Assembly: GCF_042657365.1 (NCBI RefSeq)
Contig: NZ_JBHSKT010000002.1
Span: forward strand, 248,001 to 312,000
DNA length: 64,000 bases
Direction: 5' to 3'
Source: Adhaeribacter_A terreus
GTDB taxonomy: Bacteria; Bacteroidota; Bacteroidia; Cytophagales; Hymenobacteraceae
The position numbers and the translations under genes are program-made. Of the stretch, positions 48,799 through 56,628 are shown piece by piece. Below the pieces are notes generated by a model. It searched no databases. It was given only the letters and a program-made list of their open reading frames with translations, and had not been told where the DNA came from. The number at the start of each line of letters is the position of its first letter. Positions within the stretch are counted from its first letter, which is position 1.

Positions 48799-49524
48799 TT
48801 AGTTCTGCGCGTTCAGGTTACTTACATATTTCAGTAAAATGCGTTTAGCCACCGGTAGCAGCGATTGTTCGAACGGGCAGGGCACTTTGGCAATAACCGC
48901 AAAAGTAGCCGGGTTAGGCAGCAGTTTATCTTTTTTAACCAGTTCCAGTTTCAGGTTTTCATATGTATCGGTCAGGCGGCGGTGTTTGCTTTCCAGAAAA
49001 TCTAAATGCAGGCCGCGGTATTTTTCAAAGGAATTCTGAAAAACGGAAAGCTGGTAACGGTAAAGCCGCGTTTCTTTCTGCGGAAAAGTTTCCAGGAAAA
49101 GATAGCCGGCATCGTGGTAAATAGGCGTAATGCCAACCGGCGAAATTTCCAGGTTGTTCTCTATAAATTCATAGATCTCTTTTCCTTCCGAAAGGGCATT
49201 GGTGAACCGAGGCGCGGCAAATTCCATAATCTCTTCTATCTGTTGCATGGTTTCGTCGTCCTGCACAATTTTCTCGTACATCAGCTCCAGTTTTTCAAAA
49301 TCGGCGCGGGTTATGCGTTGCGGAAATTGTTCGTAAACCAGTTTTTTATGTTCGCGCACCTGTTGCAGGTTGTGGTAATGCAAAATAAGATCGGAGAAAG
49401 CCGGGTAAAGCCGCTGGCCATCAAATTCCCTTTTTACGTTGGTCAGGTAATCGAGCAATAAATATTTTTTGTACTCAAAATCGATCAGGCCGTTAGTAAG
49501 CCAGTTTTCGGGTAAATTTTTCAT
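48799..49524 (-). CDS. Conserved hypothetical protein
   Basis: The 241-residue protein is soluble and mainly helical, Glu/Lys/Leu-rich, with no signal peptide, and I see no catalytic motif. W-L-T-N-G-L-I-D-F-E-Y-K-K-Y-L-L-L-D-Y-L at 8-27 is the most distinctive stretch. Homologues in Bacteroidota are annotated only as hypothetical, as far as I recall. It is monocistronic: a short asymmetric element (49541-49570) lies upstream and two more lie downstream. Confidence 0.78.
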   Translation of the reverse strand: MKNLPENWLTNGLIDFEYKKYLLLDYLTNVKREFDGQRLYPAFSDLILHYHNLQQVREHKKLVYEQFPQRITRADFEKLELMYEKIVQDDETMQQIEEIMEFAAPRFTNALSEGKEIYEFIENNLEISPVGITPIYHDAGYLFLETFPQKETRLYRYQLSVFQNSFEKYRGLHLDFLESKHRRLTDTYENLKLELVKKDKLLPNPATFAVIAKVPCPFEQSLLPVAKRILLKYVSNLNAQN

Positions 49525-49540
49525 AATAAAGGAAGTTCAA

Positions 49541-49692
49541 CAGTTTTAAGTATTAAAACCCTACCGTTTGCAAGTAGTTTCGGGGTTTTTTACGGGAAAT
49601 GCCCTTTAAAAAGATTCAATCGGGTTAACAATACGGCTGTTTAAAGAACGCTGCCGGAAACCCAAACGGTATGCTTTTCGGCACAAAAACTA
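49541..49692. repeat. Short asymmetric elements in the divergent 49.6-kb gap
   Basis: The minus copy at 49541-49570 (CAGTTTTAAGTATTAAAACC-CTACCGTTT) and plus copy at 49662-49692 (CAAACGGTATGCTTTT, CGGCAC, AAAAACT) flank the space between two divergent genes. Confidence 0.7.
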
Positions 49693-49753
49693 AATGCGTT
49701 TCGGAAAGCCGCAGCTTTGTGTATTTTTACAAACCAAATTAAAGTCCGATCGC

Positions 49754-50131
49754 ATGACCACTATAGAAGAATATATTGACGCCCAGCCCGAAAATTTGCA
49801 GCCGATCCTACACGAATTGCGCCAGCTGATTTTAATAACGGCTCCGGAATTTCAGGAAAGTCTGAAGTGGGGCATGCCGAATTATGGCTTGAAAAAGAAC
49901 ATTTGCTACCTCGCGGCCCAGAAAGATAAATACGTGAATTTCGGTTTCCACGAAGCCAATTTGCTGCACGATGCAGAAAACCTGCTGGAAGGAACCGGTG
50001 CCAAAATGCGCCATATTAAAGTTTATTCTTTAGCCGATATTAAAACCGAAGCTTTTCAAAACCTGATTCTGCAATCGCTTGAACAAGGCAAGGCGAAACC
50101 CGTTAAGAAAGCTCAGAAAACTGTTTCATGA
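49754..50131 (+). CDS. DUF1801 (YdhG-like) protein
   Basis: The 125-residue protein shows the DUF1801 pattern: the E-E-Y-I helix, then E-S-L-K-W-G-M-P-N-Y and Y-V-N-F-G-F-H near 75. The fold is small and alpha-beta; function is not established. ATG 49754 is preferred over the longer frame. Its stop overlaps the start of the response regulator (ATGA), so the three genes 49754-52182 form one unit. Confidence 0.85.
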   Translation: MTTIEEYIDAQPENLQPILHELRQLILITAPEFQESLKWGMPNYGLKKNICYLAAQKDKYVNFGFHEANLLHDAENLLEGTGAKMRHIKVYSLADIKTEAFQNLILQSLEQGKAKPVKKAQKTVS

Positions 50132-50805
50132 AGATCCTGCTGGTAGAAGATGAGCCCAAAGTGGCCGCCTTTATTAAAAAAGGGCTGGAAGAACAAGCGT
50201 ATGAAGTTGACCAGGCGTTCGATGGTTTATTCGGGAAAAAGCTGGCTTTGCAAAACGAGTACGACCTGATCATTCTGGACGTAATTCTGCCGCACGCCAG
50301 CGGGCTGGAAGTTTGCCGCGAGATCCGGAAACACAATACCAGCGTTTCTATTATGATGCTCACCGCGCTTGGCGCCACCGACGATAAAATTCTGGGCCTC
50401 GATTCCGGCGCCGACGATTATTTAGTAAAACCGTTCGAATTTAAAGAGCTTCTGGCTAGGATCAGAGCGTTAACCCGCCGCGCAACCGATGCCCCAACCG
50501 GCGAAGTGCTGAAAATGGCGGATCTGGAAATGGACCTTGCCAAGAAAACCGTTACCCGGGCCGGCCAACCCATAAACCTGACTGCCCGCGAATTTGCACT
50601 TTTGCATTACTTAATGCGCAACCGCGAACGTGTGGTTTCAAGAGTAGATATTATTGAGCAGGTCTGGGAAACTTCTTTCGATACCGGCAGCAATGTAATA
50701 GATGTGTACATCAATTTCCTGCGAAAAAAGATCGATAAAGATTATTCGCCCAAACTTATTCATACGTTGGTGGGCATGGGTTATGTAATGAAAGAGAACG
50801 AATAA
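50128..50805 (+). CDS. OmpR-family response regulator
   Basis: The 225-residue protein has a receiver with phosphoacceptor D51 (I-I-L-D-V-I-L-P) and a C-terminal winged helix (about 128-222, with L-T-x-R-E-F-A-L-L and the V-I-D-V-Y-I-N-F-L-R-K-K-I-D recognition helix). It pairs with the kinase starting right after its stop codon. The layout resembles CusR/QseB-type pairs; the signal is unknown. Confidence 0.93.
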   Translation: MKILLVEDEPKVAAFIKKGLEEQAYEVDQAFDGLFGKKLALQNEYDLIILDVILPHASGLEVCREIRKHNTSVSIMMLTALGATDDKILGLDSGADDYLVKPFEFKELLARIRALTRRATDAPTGEVLKMADLEMDLAKKTVTRAGQPINLTAREFALLHYLMRNRERVVSRVDIIEQVWETSFDTGSNVIDVYINFLRKKIDKDYSPKLIHTLVGMGYVMKENE

Positions 50806-52182
50806 ATGAGCATCCGCAATAAATTAACCCTTCGCTTTGCCGGTATTTTTGCCCTTTTGCTGATCCTTTTTTCGCTCACGGTCTATTATTTTACTTCCGA
50901 TTACCGGCAGCGCGAATTTTTTGACAGCACCCGCGAACGGGCGTTAGTTGCCGCCCATTTAATGCTCGAAGCCGATGAAGTTTCGGAAGCCCGGCACGAA
51001 CAGGACCTGCGCTTGTTTTACCGCACTCTGCCCGAAGAAATTGTGCGCATTTATACCGAAGACGGCAAACTTTTTTTCGATGAAGGAAAAGGCGATTTAC
51101 TCATTACTCCGGAATTCATTGAAAAAGTTAAACGCGAGAAACAGGTTGAAGAAGAACAGGATAACCGGCAGGTAGTTGGTATTTATTATCCCGATAATCA
51201 GGGAAATTTTATTGTTGTAGCTTCTGATATAGACCGTTTTAGTTTACGAAAGCTCCGCAATCTGAAAAACATCATGATCGTGGGTTTTTTTGCATCTATG
51301 CTGGTTGTGTTGGTCGCGGGTTGGTTCTTTTCCAAATCGGTATTGCAGCCCATTACCAAAATTGTTTCGGAAGTAGAGAAGATCAGTGCCCTGGATCTGC
51401 ATTTACGCCTTACGGGCGCCGAAGGCCACGATGAACTTTCGCAACTGGCCAATACCTTCAATAAAATGCTCGACCGCCTGGAAACTTCATTCGAAATGCA
51501 AAGCACCTTTGTTTCCAGCGCTTCGCATGAATTACGCACCCCCCTCACGGCCATGATTGGTGAACTGGAAGTAGCATTAATGCAGAAACGCGAACCGGAA
51601 GAATACCAGCGCGTACTGGCCAGTACCTTAGACGATGCCCGGATGCTGGCCCGCCTTTCTAACGGTTTGCTGCAGATTGCCCAGGCCAGTACCGATGTTT
51701 CTACCATAAAATTAAAACCGCTGCGCTTCGATGAATTGATACTTTCTGCCCAACAGGAAGCCAAGAAACGCCAGCCGGAAATTAAATTTGAAGTAAATTT
51801 TGAAGCCTATCCCGAAGATGAAGAAGCTCTGATTCTGAACGGAAATGAATCGTTGTTAATGGTTGCTTTTCTGAACGTATTTGAGAATGCCGGCAAATTT
51901 TCCCGGAAAGGTCAAACGGTTTCTGCTTCTATTGGCATTGCAAAAAAAGGATTCACGGTTTTGGTTAAAGACCGAGGCATTGGCATTCAGCCAAACGACC
52001 TGGTAAATGTTTTTGTGCCTTTTTTCCGGGCGCAGAACGTACGCGATATTTCCGGCCATGGTATCGGGTTGCCGCTGGCCGAACGGATTATTAAACTACA
52101 CCAGGGTACCATTCAGGTTAACTCTAAAATAGGGGAGGGAACGGAAGTTTTTGTTTATTTACCGGCCCGCCGCACATTTTAA
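50806..52182 (+). CDS. Membrane sensor histidine kinase
   Basis: The 458-residue protein has membrane helices at about 9-30 and 152-175 enclosing a periplasmic sensor of about 120 residues. HAMP (about 177-228), HisKA with H241 (S-S-A-S-H-E-L-R-T-P-L) and the ATPase domain (D-R-G-I-G-I, G-H-G-I-G-L-P-L) follow. It is a CusS/QseC-type architecture and the cognate kinase of the OmpR-type regulator. A SulP transporter gene follows 104 bp later and may be a target (inference). Confidence 0.92.
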   Translation: MSIRNKLTLRFAGIFALLLILFSLTVYYFTSDYRQREFFDSTRERALVAAHLMLEADEVSEARHEQDLRLFYRTLPEEIVRIYTEDGKLFFDEGKGDLLITPEFIEKVKREKQVEEEQDNRQVVGIYYPDNQGNFIVVASDIDRFSLRKLRNLKNIMIVGFFASMLVVLVAGWFFSKSVLQPITKIVSEVEKISALDLHLRLTGAEGHDELSQLANTFNKMLDRLETSFEMQSTFVSSASHELRTPLTAMIGELEVALMQKREPEEYQRVLASTLDDARMLARLSNGLLQIAQASTDVSTIKLKPLRFDELILSAQQEAKKRQPEIKFEVNFEAYPEDEEALILNGNESLLMVAFLNVFENAGKFSRKGQTVSASIGIAKKGFTVLVKDRGIGIQPNDLVNVFVPFFRAQNVRDISGHGIGLPLAERIIKLHQGTIQVNSKIGEGTEVFVYLPARRTF

Positions 52183-52226
52183 TCTCATTTTAATTTCGTT
52201 TTAACGCCAGCTTAATTCCGCCCTTT

Positions 52227-52234
52227 TAAGTTTG
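52227..52234 (+). promoter_or_regulatory. -7 box of the SulP transporter gene
   Basis: TAAGTTTG matches TAnnTTTG, 52 bp before the start codon. A matching -33 box is not clear. Confidence 0.5.
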
Positions 52235-52286
52235 CATTGTGATTGAGGGAAATGTTCTCTTTTAAACAATTTAGCAAATTTAAATT

Positions 52287-53849
52287 ATGGGTTCACGCCT
52301 GGCAAAATACAGAAGTTCATTTAAAAAAGATCTGCCGGCTGGTTTAGTGGTTTTCCTGGTGGCATTGCCGCTTTGCCTCGGAATAGCACTGGCCTCCGGT
52401 GCTCCTGCTTTCTCCGGCATTATTACCGGTATAATAGGGGGCTTAATCGTCGCTCTGCTTAGTGGTTCGGCGCTTAGTGTAAGTGGTCCGGCCGCGGGTC
52501 TTACCATTATTGTGCTGAATGGTATTACTACTTTAGGCAGTTTCGAAGCATTTTTACTGGCCGTTGTATTGGCTGGCGTTTTTCAGATCATTCTGGGGTT
52601 TGCCAAAGCCGGTATCATTGGTCTGTTCTTTCCATCTTCGGTGATCCGGGGTATGTTGGCCGCCATTGGTTTAACGCTTATTCTGAAACAGATCCCCCAT
52701 TTCCTGGGTGCCGATAAAGATTTTTTCGGCGATATGAATTTCTTACAGGCCGATGGTGAAACCACTTTTACCGAACTATTTAATGCCTTTGGTAATATTC
52801 AGTTAGGTTCTCTGATCATCGGGGTTATTTCGCTGGCTATTATCATTATCTGGGATAGTGCCAGACTGAAGCGTTATACTTTTTTCCGGTTGGTGCCGTC
52901 GGCGTTAATTGCGGTTATTGTGGCAATTGTGTTAGGTTCATTCTTTGCCAATACCCCAATCTTGAGCATCAGCCCGGAGCATCTGGTTAATTTGCCGCAA
53001 ATTCAGTCGGTAAATGATCTGATGCGCGAACTTACGTTTCCGGATTTCAGCCAGTTCACCAATATTAACCTGTACATTGTAGCCATTACAATTGCTATAG
53101 TTGCCAGCCTCGAAACCCTGCTAAGCGTAGAAGCGGTAGATAAACTGGATCCGCACAAACGGGTAAGCCCTACCAACCGCGAACTAAAAGCCCAGGGCGT
53201 AGGTAATATTCTGAGTGGTTTGCTGGGTGGTTTGCCCATGACGGCGGTAATTGTAAGAAGCTCTGCCAATGTAAATGCCGGTGGCCAAACCCGGGTTTCG
53301 GCTATGGTGCATAGTGTTTTTCTGTTGCTAAGTATTCTTTTTCTTGCAAATATTTTAAATCAGATACCTTTGTCGGCGCTGGCGGCAGTATTGCTGGTTG
53401 TAGGTTTTAAACTGACCAAGCCTGCACTTTATAAAGGCCAGTTCCGTTTAGGCAAAGAACAGTTCATTCCTTTCTTTGTAACCATTATTGCGATCTTGTT
53501 CTCCGATCTGCTGAAAGGCATTGGTATAGGAATGGTTATCGCGGTGTTTTATATTCTGCGGGCTAATTACCGTTCACCTTATTTCTTTAAAAAAGAAACC
53601 TATGCCGAAAGAGAAGTTATCCGCCTTAAACTGAGCGAGCACGTTTCGTTCCTGAATAAAGCCAGCATTGTACTTACCCTCGATCAGATACCGGCTAACA
53701 GTCATGTAATTATAGATGGTACGACTTCGGAAATAATAGACCACGATGTATTGGAAGCGATCCAGGAATTCAGAACCAAGGCCTACGAGAAAAATATTAA
53801 ACTAGAGTTGCTCAACGTACCGGAAGTAGCAGTAGTAGCAGCTCACTAA
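52287..53849 (+). CDS. SulP-family anion transporter (probable bicarbonate or sulfate transport)
   Basis: In this 520-residue protein, about 10-12 membrane segments come first (family start D-L-P-A-G-L-V-V-F-L-V-A-L-P-L-C-L-G-I-A near 16-35; S-G-P-A-A-G-L near 69). A cytoplasmic STAS domain (about 430-520, H-V-I-I-D-G-T) follows. SulP proteins move sulfate, bicarbonate or other anions. The carbonic anhydrase gene 18 bp downstream points to bicarbonate, as in BicA-like systems (inference). Confidence 0.9.
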   Translation: MGSRLAKYRSSFKKDLPAGLVVFLVALPLCLGIALASGAPAFSGIITGIIGGLIVALLSGSALSVSGPAAGLTIIVLNGITTLGSFEAFLLAVVLAGVFQIILGFAKAGIIGLFFPSSVIRGMLAAIGLTLILKQIPHFLGADKDFFGDMNFLQADGETTFTELFNAFGNIQLGSLIIGVISLAIIIIWDSARLKRYTFFRLVPSALIAVIVAIVLGSFFANTPILSISPEHLVNLPQIQSVNDLMRELTFPDFSQFTNINLYIVAITIAIVASLETLLSVEAVDKLDPHKRVSPTNRELKAQGVGNILSGLLGGLPMTAVIVRSSANVNAGGQTRVSAMVHSVFLLLSILFLANILNQIPLSALAAVLLVVGFKLTKPALYKGQFRLGKEQFIPFFVTIIAILFSDLLKGIGIGMVIAVFYILRANYRSPYFFKKETYAEREVIRLKLSEHVSFLNKASIVLTLDQIPANSHVIIDGTTSEIIDHDVLEAIQEFRTKAYEKNIKLELLNVPEVAVVAAH

Positions 53850-53867
53850 AATTAAAATTTATAGAAT

Positions 53868-54509
53868 ATGTCATTAGATAAGCTTTTAGAAAGAAACCGC
53901 CAGTGGGTTGCGGAAAAAACTGCTGAAAACCCGACTTTTTTCGAACAATTCGCCGATGGTCAGAGCCCAAATTATCTGTTCATTGGTTGCTCCGACAGCC
54001 GCGTTTCAGCTAACGTGATCTGCAATACCGGTCCGGGTGAAATGTTTGTGCACCGTAATATTGCTAACCTGGTTGTGCATACCGATATCAATTTGCTTTC
54101 GGTGTTGCAGTATGCGGTAGAAGTATTAAAGGTGAAGCATGTAATTGTTTGCGGGCATTATGGTTGCGGCGGCGTGGCTGCAGCTATGAGCGATAAACAA
54201 TTTGGTTTGATCGATAACTGGCTCACCAATATTAAAGACGTGATCCGTTTGCACGAAAGCGAATTTACCTACATCAAAGACGATGAGCAGCGCTTCAAAC
54301 GAATGGTGGAACTGAACGTGATCGAGCAGGTTCACAACTTAGCTAAAACTTCTATCATTCAGAATGCCATGCGTACTAATAATCCGCCGCAATTGCACGG
54401 CCTGGTTTACGATATCCGGGAAGGTTTGCTGCGCGATCTGAAAGTTGATATCGGCGATTTCAAGCGTTTTAGTCACATTTACAATTCCAGCCCGGCTGTA
54501 GAAAAATAA
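53868..54509 (+). CDS. can: Beta-class carbonic anhydrase
   Basis: The 213-residue enzyme interconverts CO2 and bicarbonate. Zinc ligands are C41 (I-G-C-S-D-S-R), H97 and C100 (G-H-Y-G-C-G-G), and the D43-R45 pair of beta carbonic anhydrases is present, as is H-R-N-I-A-N near 62. It is cytoplasmic. It is cotranscribed with the SulP transporter, so it probably supplies or consumes the transported bicarbonate. A terminator follows at 54583. Confidence 0.94.
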   Translation: MSLDKLLERNRQWVAEKTAENPTFFEQFADGQSPNYLFIGCSDSRVSANVICNTGPGEMFVHRNIANLVVHTDINLLSVLQYAVEVLKVKHVIVCGHYGCGGVAAAMSDKQFGLIDNWLTNIKDVIRLHESEFTYIKDDEQRFKRMVELNVIEQVHNLAKTSIIQNAMRTNNPPQLHGLVYDIREGLLRDLKVDIGDFKRFSHIYNSSPAVEK

Positions 54510-54559
54510 CGGCTCTCCTGATTCTTGCCGCAATATCCTGCCGTAATAGGGTGATGATT

Positions 54560-54592
54560 AAAAAAACGGTAGGTTTATAAGCAAAAAAAGTC
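54560..54592 (+). repeat. Short asymmetric element joined to a terminator
   Basis: AAAACGGTAGGTTTAT, AAGC, AAAAAAAGTC. Its right end is the left arm of the following terminator hairpin. Confidence 0.7.
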
Positions 54593-54618
54593 CCGAAACA
54601 TTTCGGGACTTTTTTTTA
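54583..54618. terminator. Terminator after carbonic anhydrase (bidirectional)
   Basis: AAAAAAAGTCCCGAAA / TTTCGGGACTTTTTTT perfect stem between converging genes. Confidence 0.88.
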
Positions 54619-54646
54619 TGCTAAGTAATTATGTTTTCAGCGGTTC

Positions 54647-55510
54647 CTACCACTCATAATCATCGCGGCGGGGAGAACCATATTGTCCTGGCCGGTTTCC
54701 GGAAGACTGATTGCCGGAATTACCATAGCGGCTGCGCTGCTGATAGCGTCTTTCTTCATCGCTGTCGTCTCCAACCCAACGGTCCCAGGCATTACTGATG
54801 CGGTTACCGATGTGTCCGAAAAAGCCTTCGTCTTCGTCGCGGTTGCGGCGGTATTCACCGCGGTTTTCGTAGCGGTTGCCATACGAAGAATTATCGTAGT
54901 TTTCTGAATAGCGATTCGCATTAGCATTGCCGTGGCTATAAGTCGGGTAGTGTTCCGGATGGTTCATCCAGTTTTGACGCACTCTGTTGTCTTCGTCGCC
55001 AGACCAACGATCCCAGGCATTGTTAATTTTATCGCCCCAGCGTTCTATGCGGTCTTCTGCGCGGTCTGCCCAGTTCTCCATACGGTTACCGGCACGATCT
55101 GCCCAGTTTTCGGTACGATCCTGCCACGAGCGGTTTTCGCCGCGGTACATATTTGAAGGGGAATTATAGGAATCGCGGTTGCCGTATTGTTCTCTTGAAC
55201 TTTGCTGGCTCCAGCTTCCACCCTGGTTTTGCGGACGGATCTGGCTGTAACGGTTACTTTCGTAGCTGCCTGAATTCTGATTAGAAGGCTGCTGCGATTG
55301 GCTCCGGGATGAATAACCGCTGCCATAGAAACCTGGCTCGGTAGAAAAATTATGATCTGAAGCATCTGTGTCGCGGCTTGAACGGCCATAAACGCTACGA
55401 CCGCCGCGCGCATTACTTTCGTTACTTCCGTAATCGCTTCTTCTTGAACTTTCATCGCCTGAACGATACGTATTGAACGCATCGTAACCAATATTCTCGT
55501 GTCTTCTCAT
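54647..55510 (-). CDS. Low-complexity Arg/Asn/Ser/Gly/Tyr-rich protein with W-D-R-W repeats
   Basis: The 287-residue protein has no signal peptide or membrane helix. Its composition is extreme: R, N, S, G, Y, D and Q make up most of it, with runs such as S-R-S-Q-S-Q-Q-P-S. The C-terminal half carries repeats E-N-W-A-D-R-A (twice), then I-N-N-A-W-D-R-W-S-G-D-E and I-S-N-A-W-D-R-W-V-G-D-D. The family is described elsewhere only loosely (some relatives are labelled SWFGD). It is likely disordered; it could be a stress or surface-associated protein. The function is unknown. Confidence 0.78.
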   Translation of the reverse strand: MRRHENIGYDAFNTYRSGDESSRRSDYGSNESNARGGRSVYGRSSRDTDASDHNFSTEPGFYGSGYSSRSQSQQPSNQNSGSYESNRYSQIRPQNQGGSWSQQSSREQYGNRDSYNSPSNMYRGENRSWQDRTENWADRAGNRMENWADRAEDRIERWGDKINNAWDRWSGDEDNRVRQNWMNHPEHYPTYSHGNANANRYSENYDNSSYGNRYENRGEYRRNRDEDEGFFGHIGNRISNAWDRWVGDDSDEERRYQQRSRYGNSGNQSSGNRPGQYGSPRRDDYEW

Positions 55511-56043
55511 TTTGTGATGATTTTTAAAGTGAATGATAAATTGGCTGCCTGATGTTGAAAAAAGCAGTGAGAAGTTTTACGGCTCTACCAGACTTTAAGT
55601 TTAAGATTTTAACCCTTACCCTTTTATTTTCAGCAAATTATTAAACTGCTTAAATAATATTTATAAATATTAAACAGATACGCTTAAACGTGAAACTTGT
55701 GAGTGATCAATAAAAGAAAGTATTAAACGGTCAGATTCCGGAATGAAATTGTAGCGATTTTGGTTAAGAATAGCTGAAACCTGGGTTTTATGATTTTCTA
55801 ATGAAGAACCAGGTTATATTTCGCTGATAAAGATCCGGGATTTCAGACAGGTTATTTAGCCAGAAAAATGTTGAAAGGGTTTCGAAAAATTCAACATTTT
55901 ACGTGAGTAGCCCCAGAAATGTTGTAAAAAGGCCATTTTTGTTGGCAAAAACCTAAACTTACTTCATATAATACTAAACTATTTTGCAAAAGAAGTATGT
56001 TATAAGGGTGCAATTAGCAATTAAACATTCATCACAAGAAATT
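55511..56043. other. Gene-free AT-rich spacer
   Basis: There is no credible coding frame, RNA or repeat in this 533-bp stretch between two divergent genes. The frame that opens at 55984 only gains meaning from the ATG at 56044. None of the short asymmetric elements is present here, unlike most other gaps. Confidence 0.6.
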
Positions 56044-56451
56044 ATGAAATTTTCAAGCATAGCGATCTCATTTGCAATTTTAACTTTAACAGGTTGTAAA
56101 AATATATTTGATAAGGAAGAAGTTGCAGTTGATGGATCAACACCATTTACTAAAGTAGCTGCACCGGCAGCTGAAAACGTTTATAATGCATCAGAACCGT
56201 TTAAATTACAGGGTAATTTCTCGGATAAAGATAATATTAAAGAATTAGACGTTAACTTGGTTCGTCTGGATGGTAAAACCGGTAGCGAAAGCGTGGTATC
56301 ATTCCAGCGTAAGCCAGATGTTCACTTTTATCAGTTAGATACCTTGTTGGCTCCGAATACGTTAGCTCCAGGTAACTATCAGCTGAGCTTCCGTTCAGTC
56401 GACGGTCGTAAGAACGAAGGTACTACAGCAATTAAATTCTCGGTAAATTAA
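56044..56451 (+). CDS. Lipoprotein with an Ig-like domain (DUF4625-like)
   Basis: The 135-residue protein, from ATG 56044, starts with a lipoprotein signal (L-T-L-T-G-C, Cys18). The mature part is an all-beta module with N-V-Y-N-A-S-E-P-F-K-L-Q-G-N-F-S-D and L-A-P-G-N-Y-Q-L-S-F-R-S-V-D-G, in the style of Bacteroidota lipoproteins of the DUF4625 kind. The gene is more AT-rich in codon choice than its neighbours, which suits high expression or recent gain. The longer frame from 55984 has no signal peptide at its start. Confidence 0.8.
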   Translation: MKFSSIAISFAILTLTGCKNIFDKEEVAVDGSTPFTKVAAPAAENVYNASEPFKLQGNFSDKDNIKELDVNLVRLDGKTGSESVVSFQRKPDVHFYQLDTLLAPNTLAPGNYQLSFRSVDGRKNEGTTAIKFSVN

Positions 56452-56482
56452 TTCCGATTGGAATTCACAACATATAATTAGT

Positions 56483-56537
56483 AAAAAGCGGCCTGCGTAA
56501 AGCGGGTCGCTTTTTTTGCTTTAAACCCTACCGTTTT
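56483..56537. terminator. Terminator fused to a short asymmetric element
   Basis: AAAAAGCGGCCTGCG / CGGGTCGCTTTTTTT (56483-56518). The T run doubles as the left end of a minus-orientation element (56509-56537, GCTTTAAACCCTACCGTTTT). Confidence 0.75.
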
Positions 56538-56587
56538 TATTGCGGTTTTCAGGCTTTAGGGAAAAGGAAATGCCAGCTGAAAAGCGT

Positions 56588-56595
56588 ATATTTGT
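56588..56595 (+). promoter_or_regulatory. -7 box of topB
   Basis: TATATTTG matches TAnnTTTG and lies 34 bp before the TTG start codon. Confidence 0.5.
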
Positions 56596-56628
56596 TAGTT
56601 TTTTGAGGTATAATTTAAAAGGTTCGAG

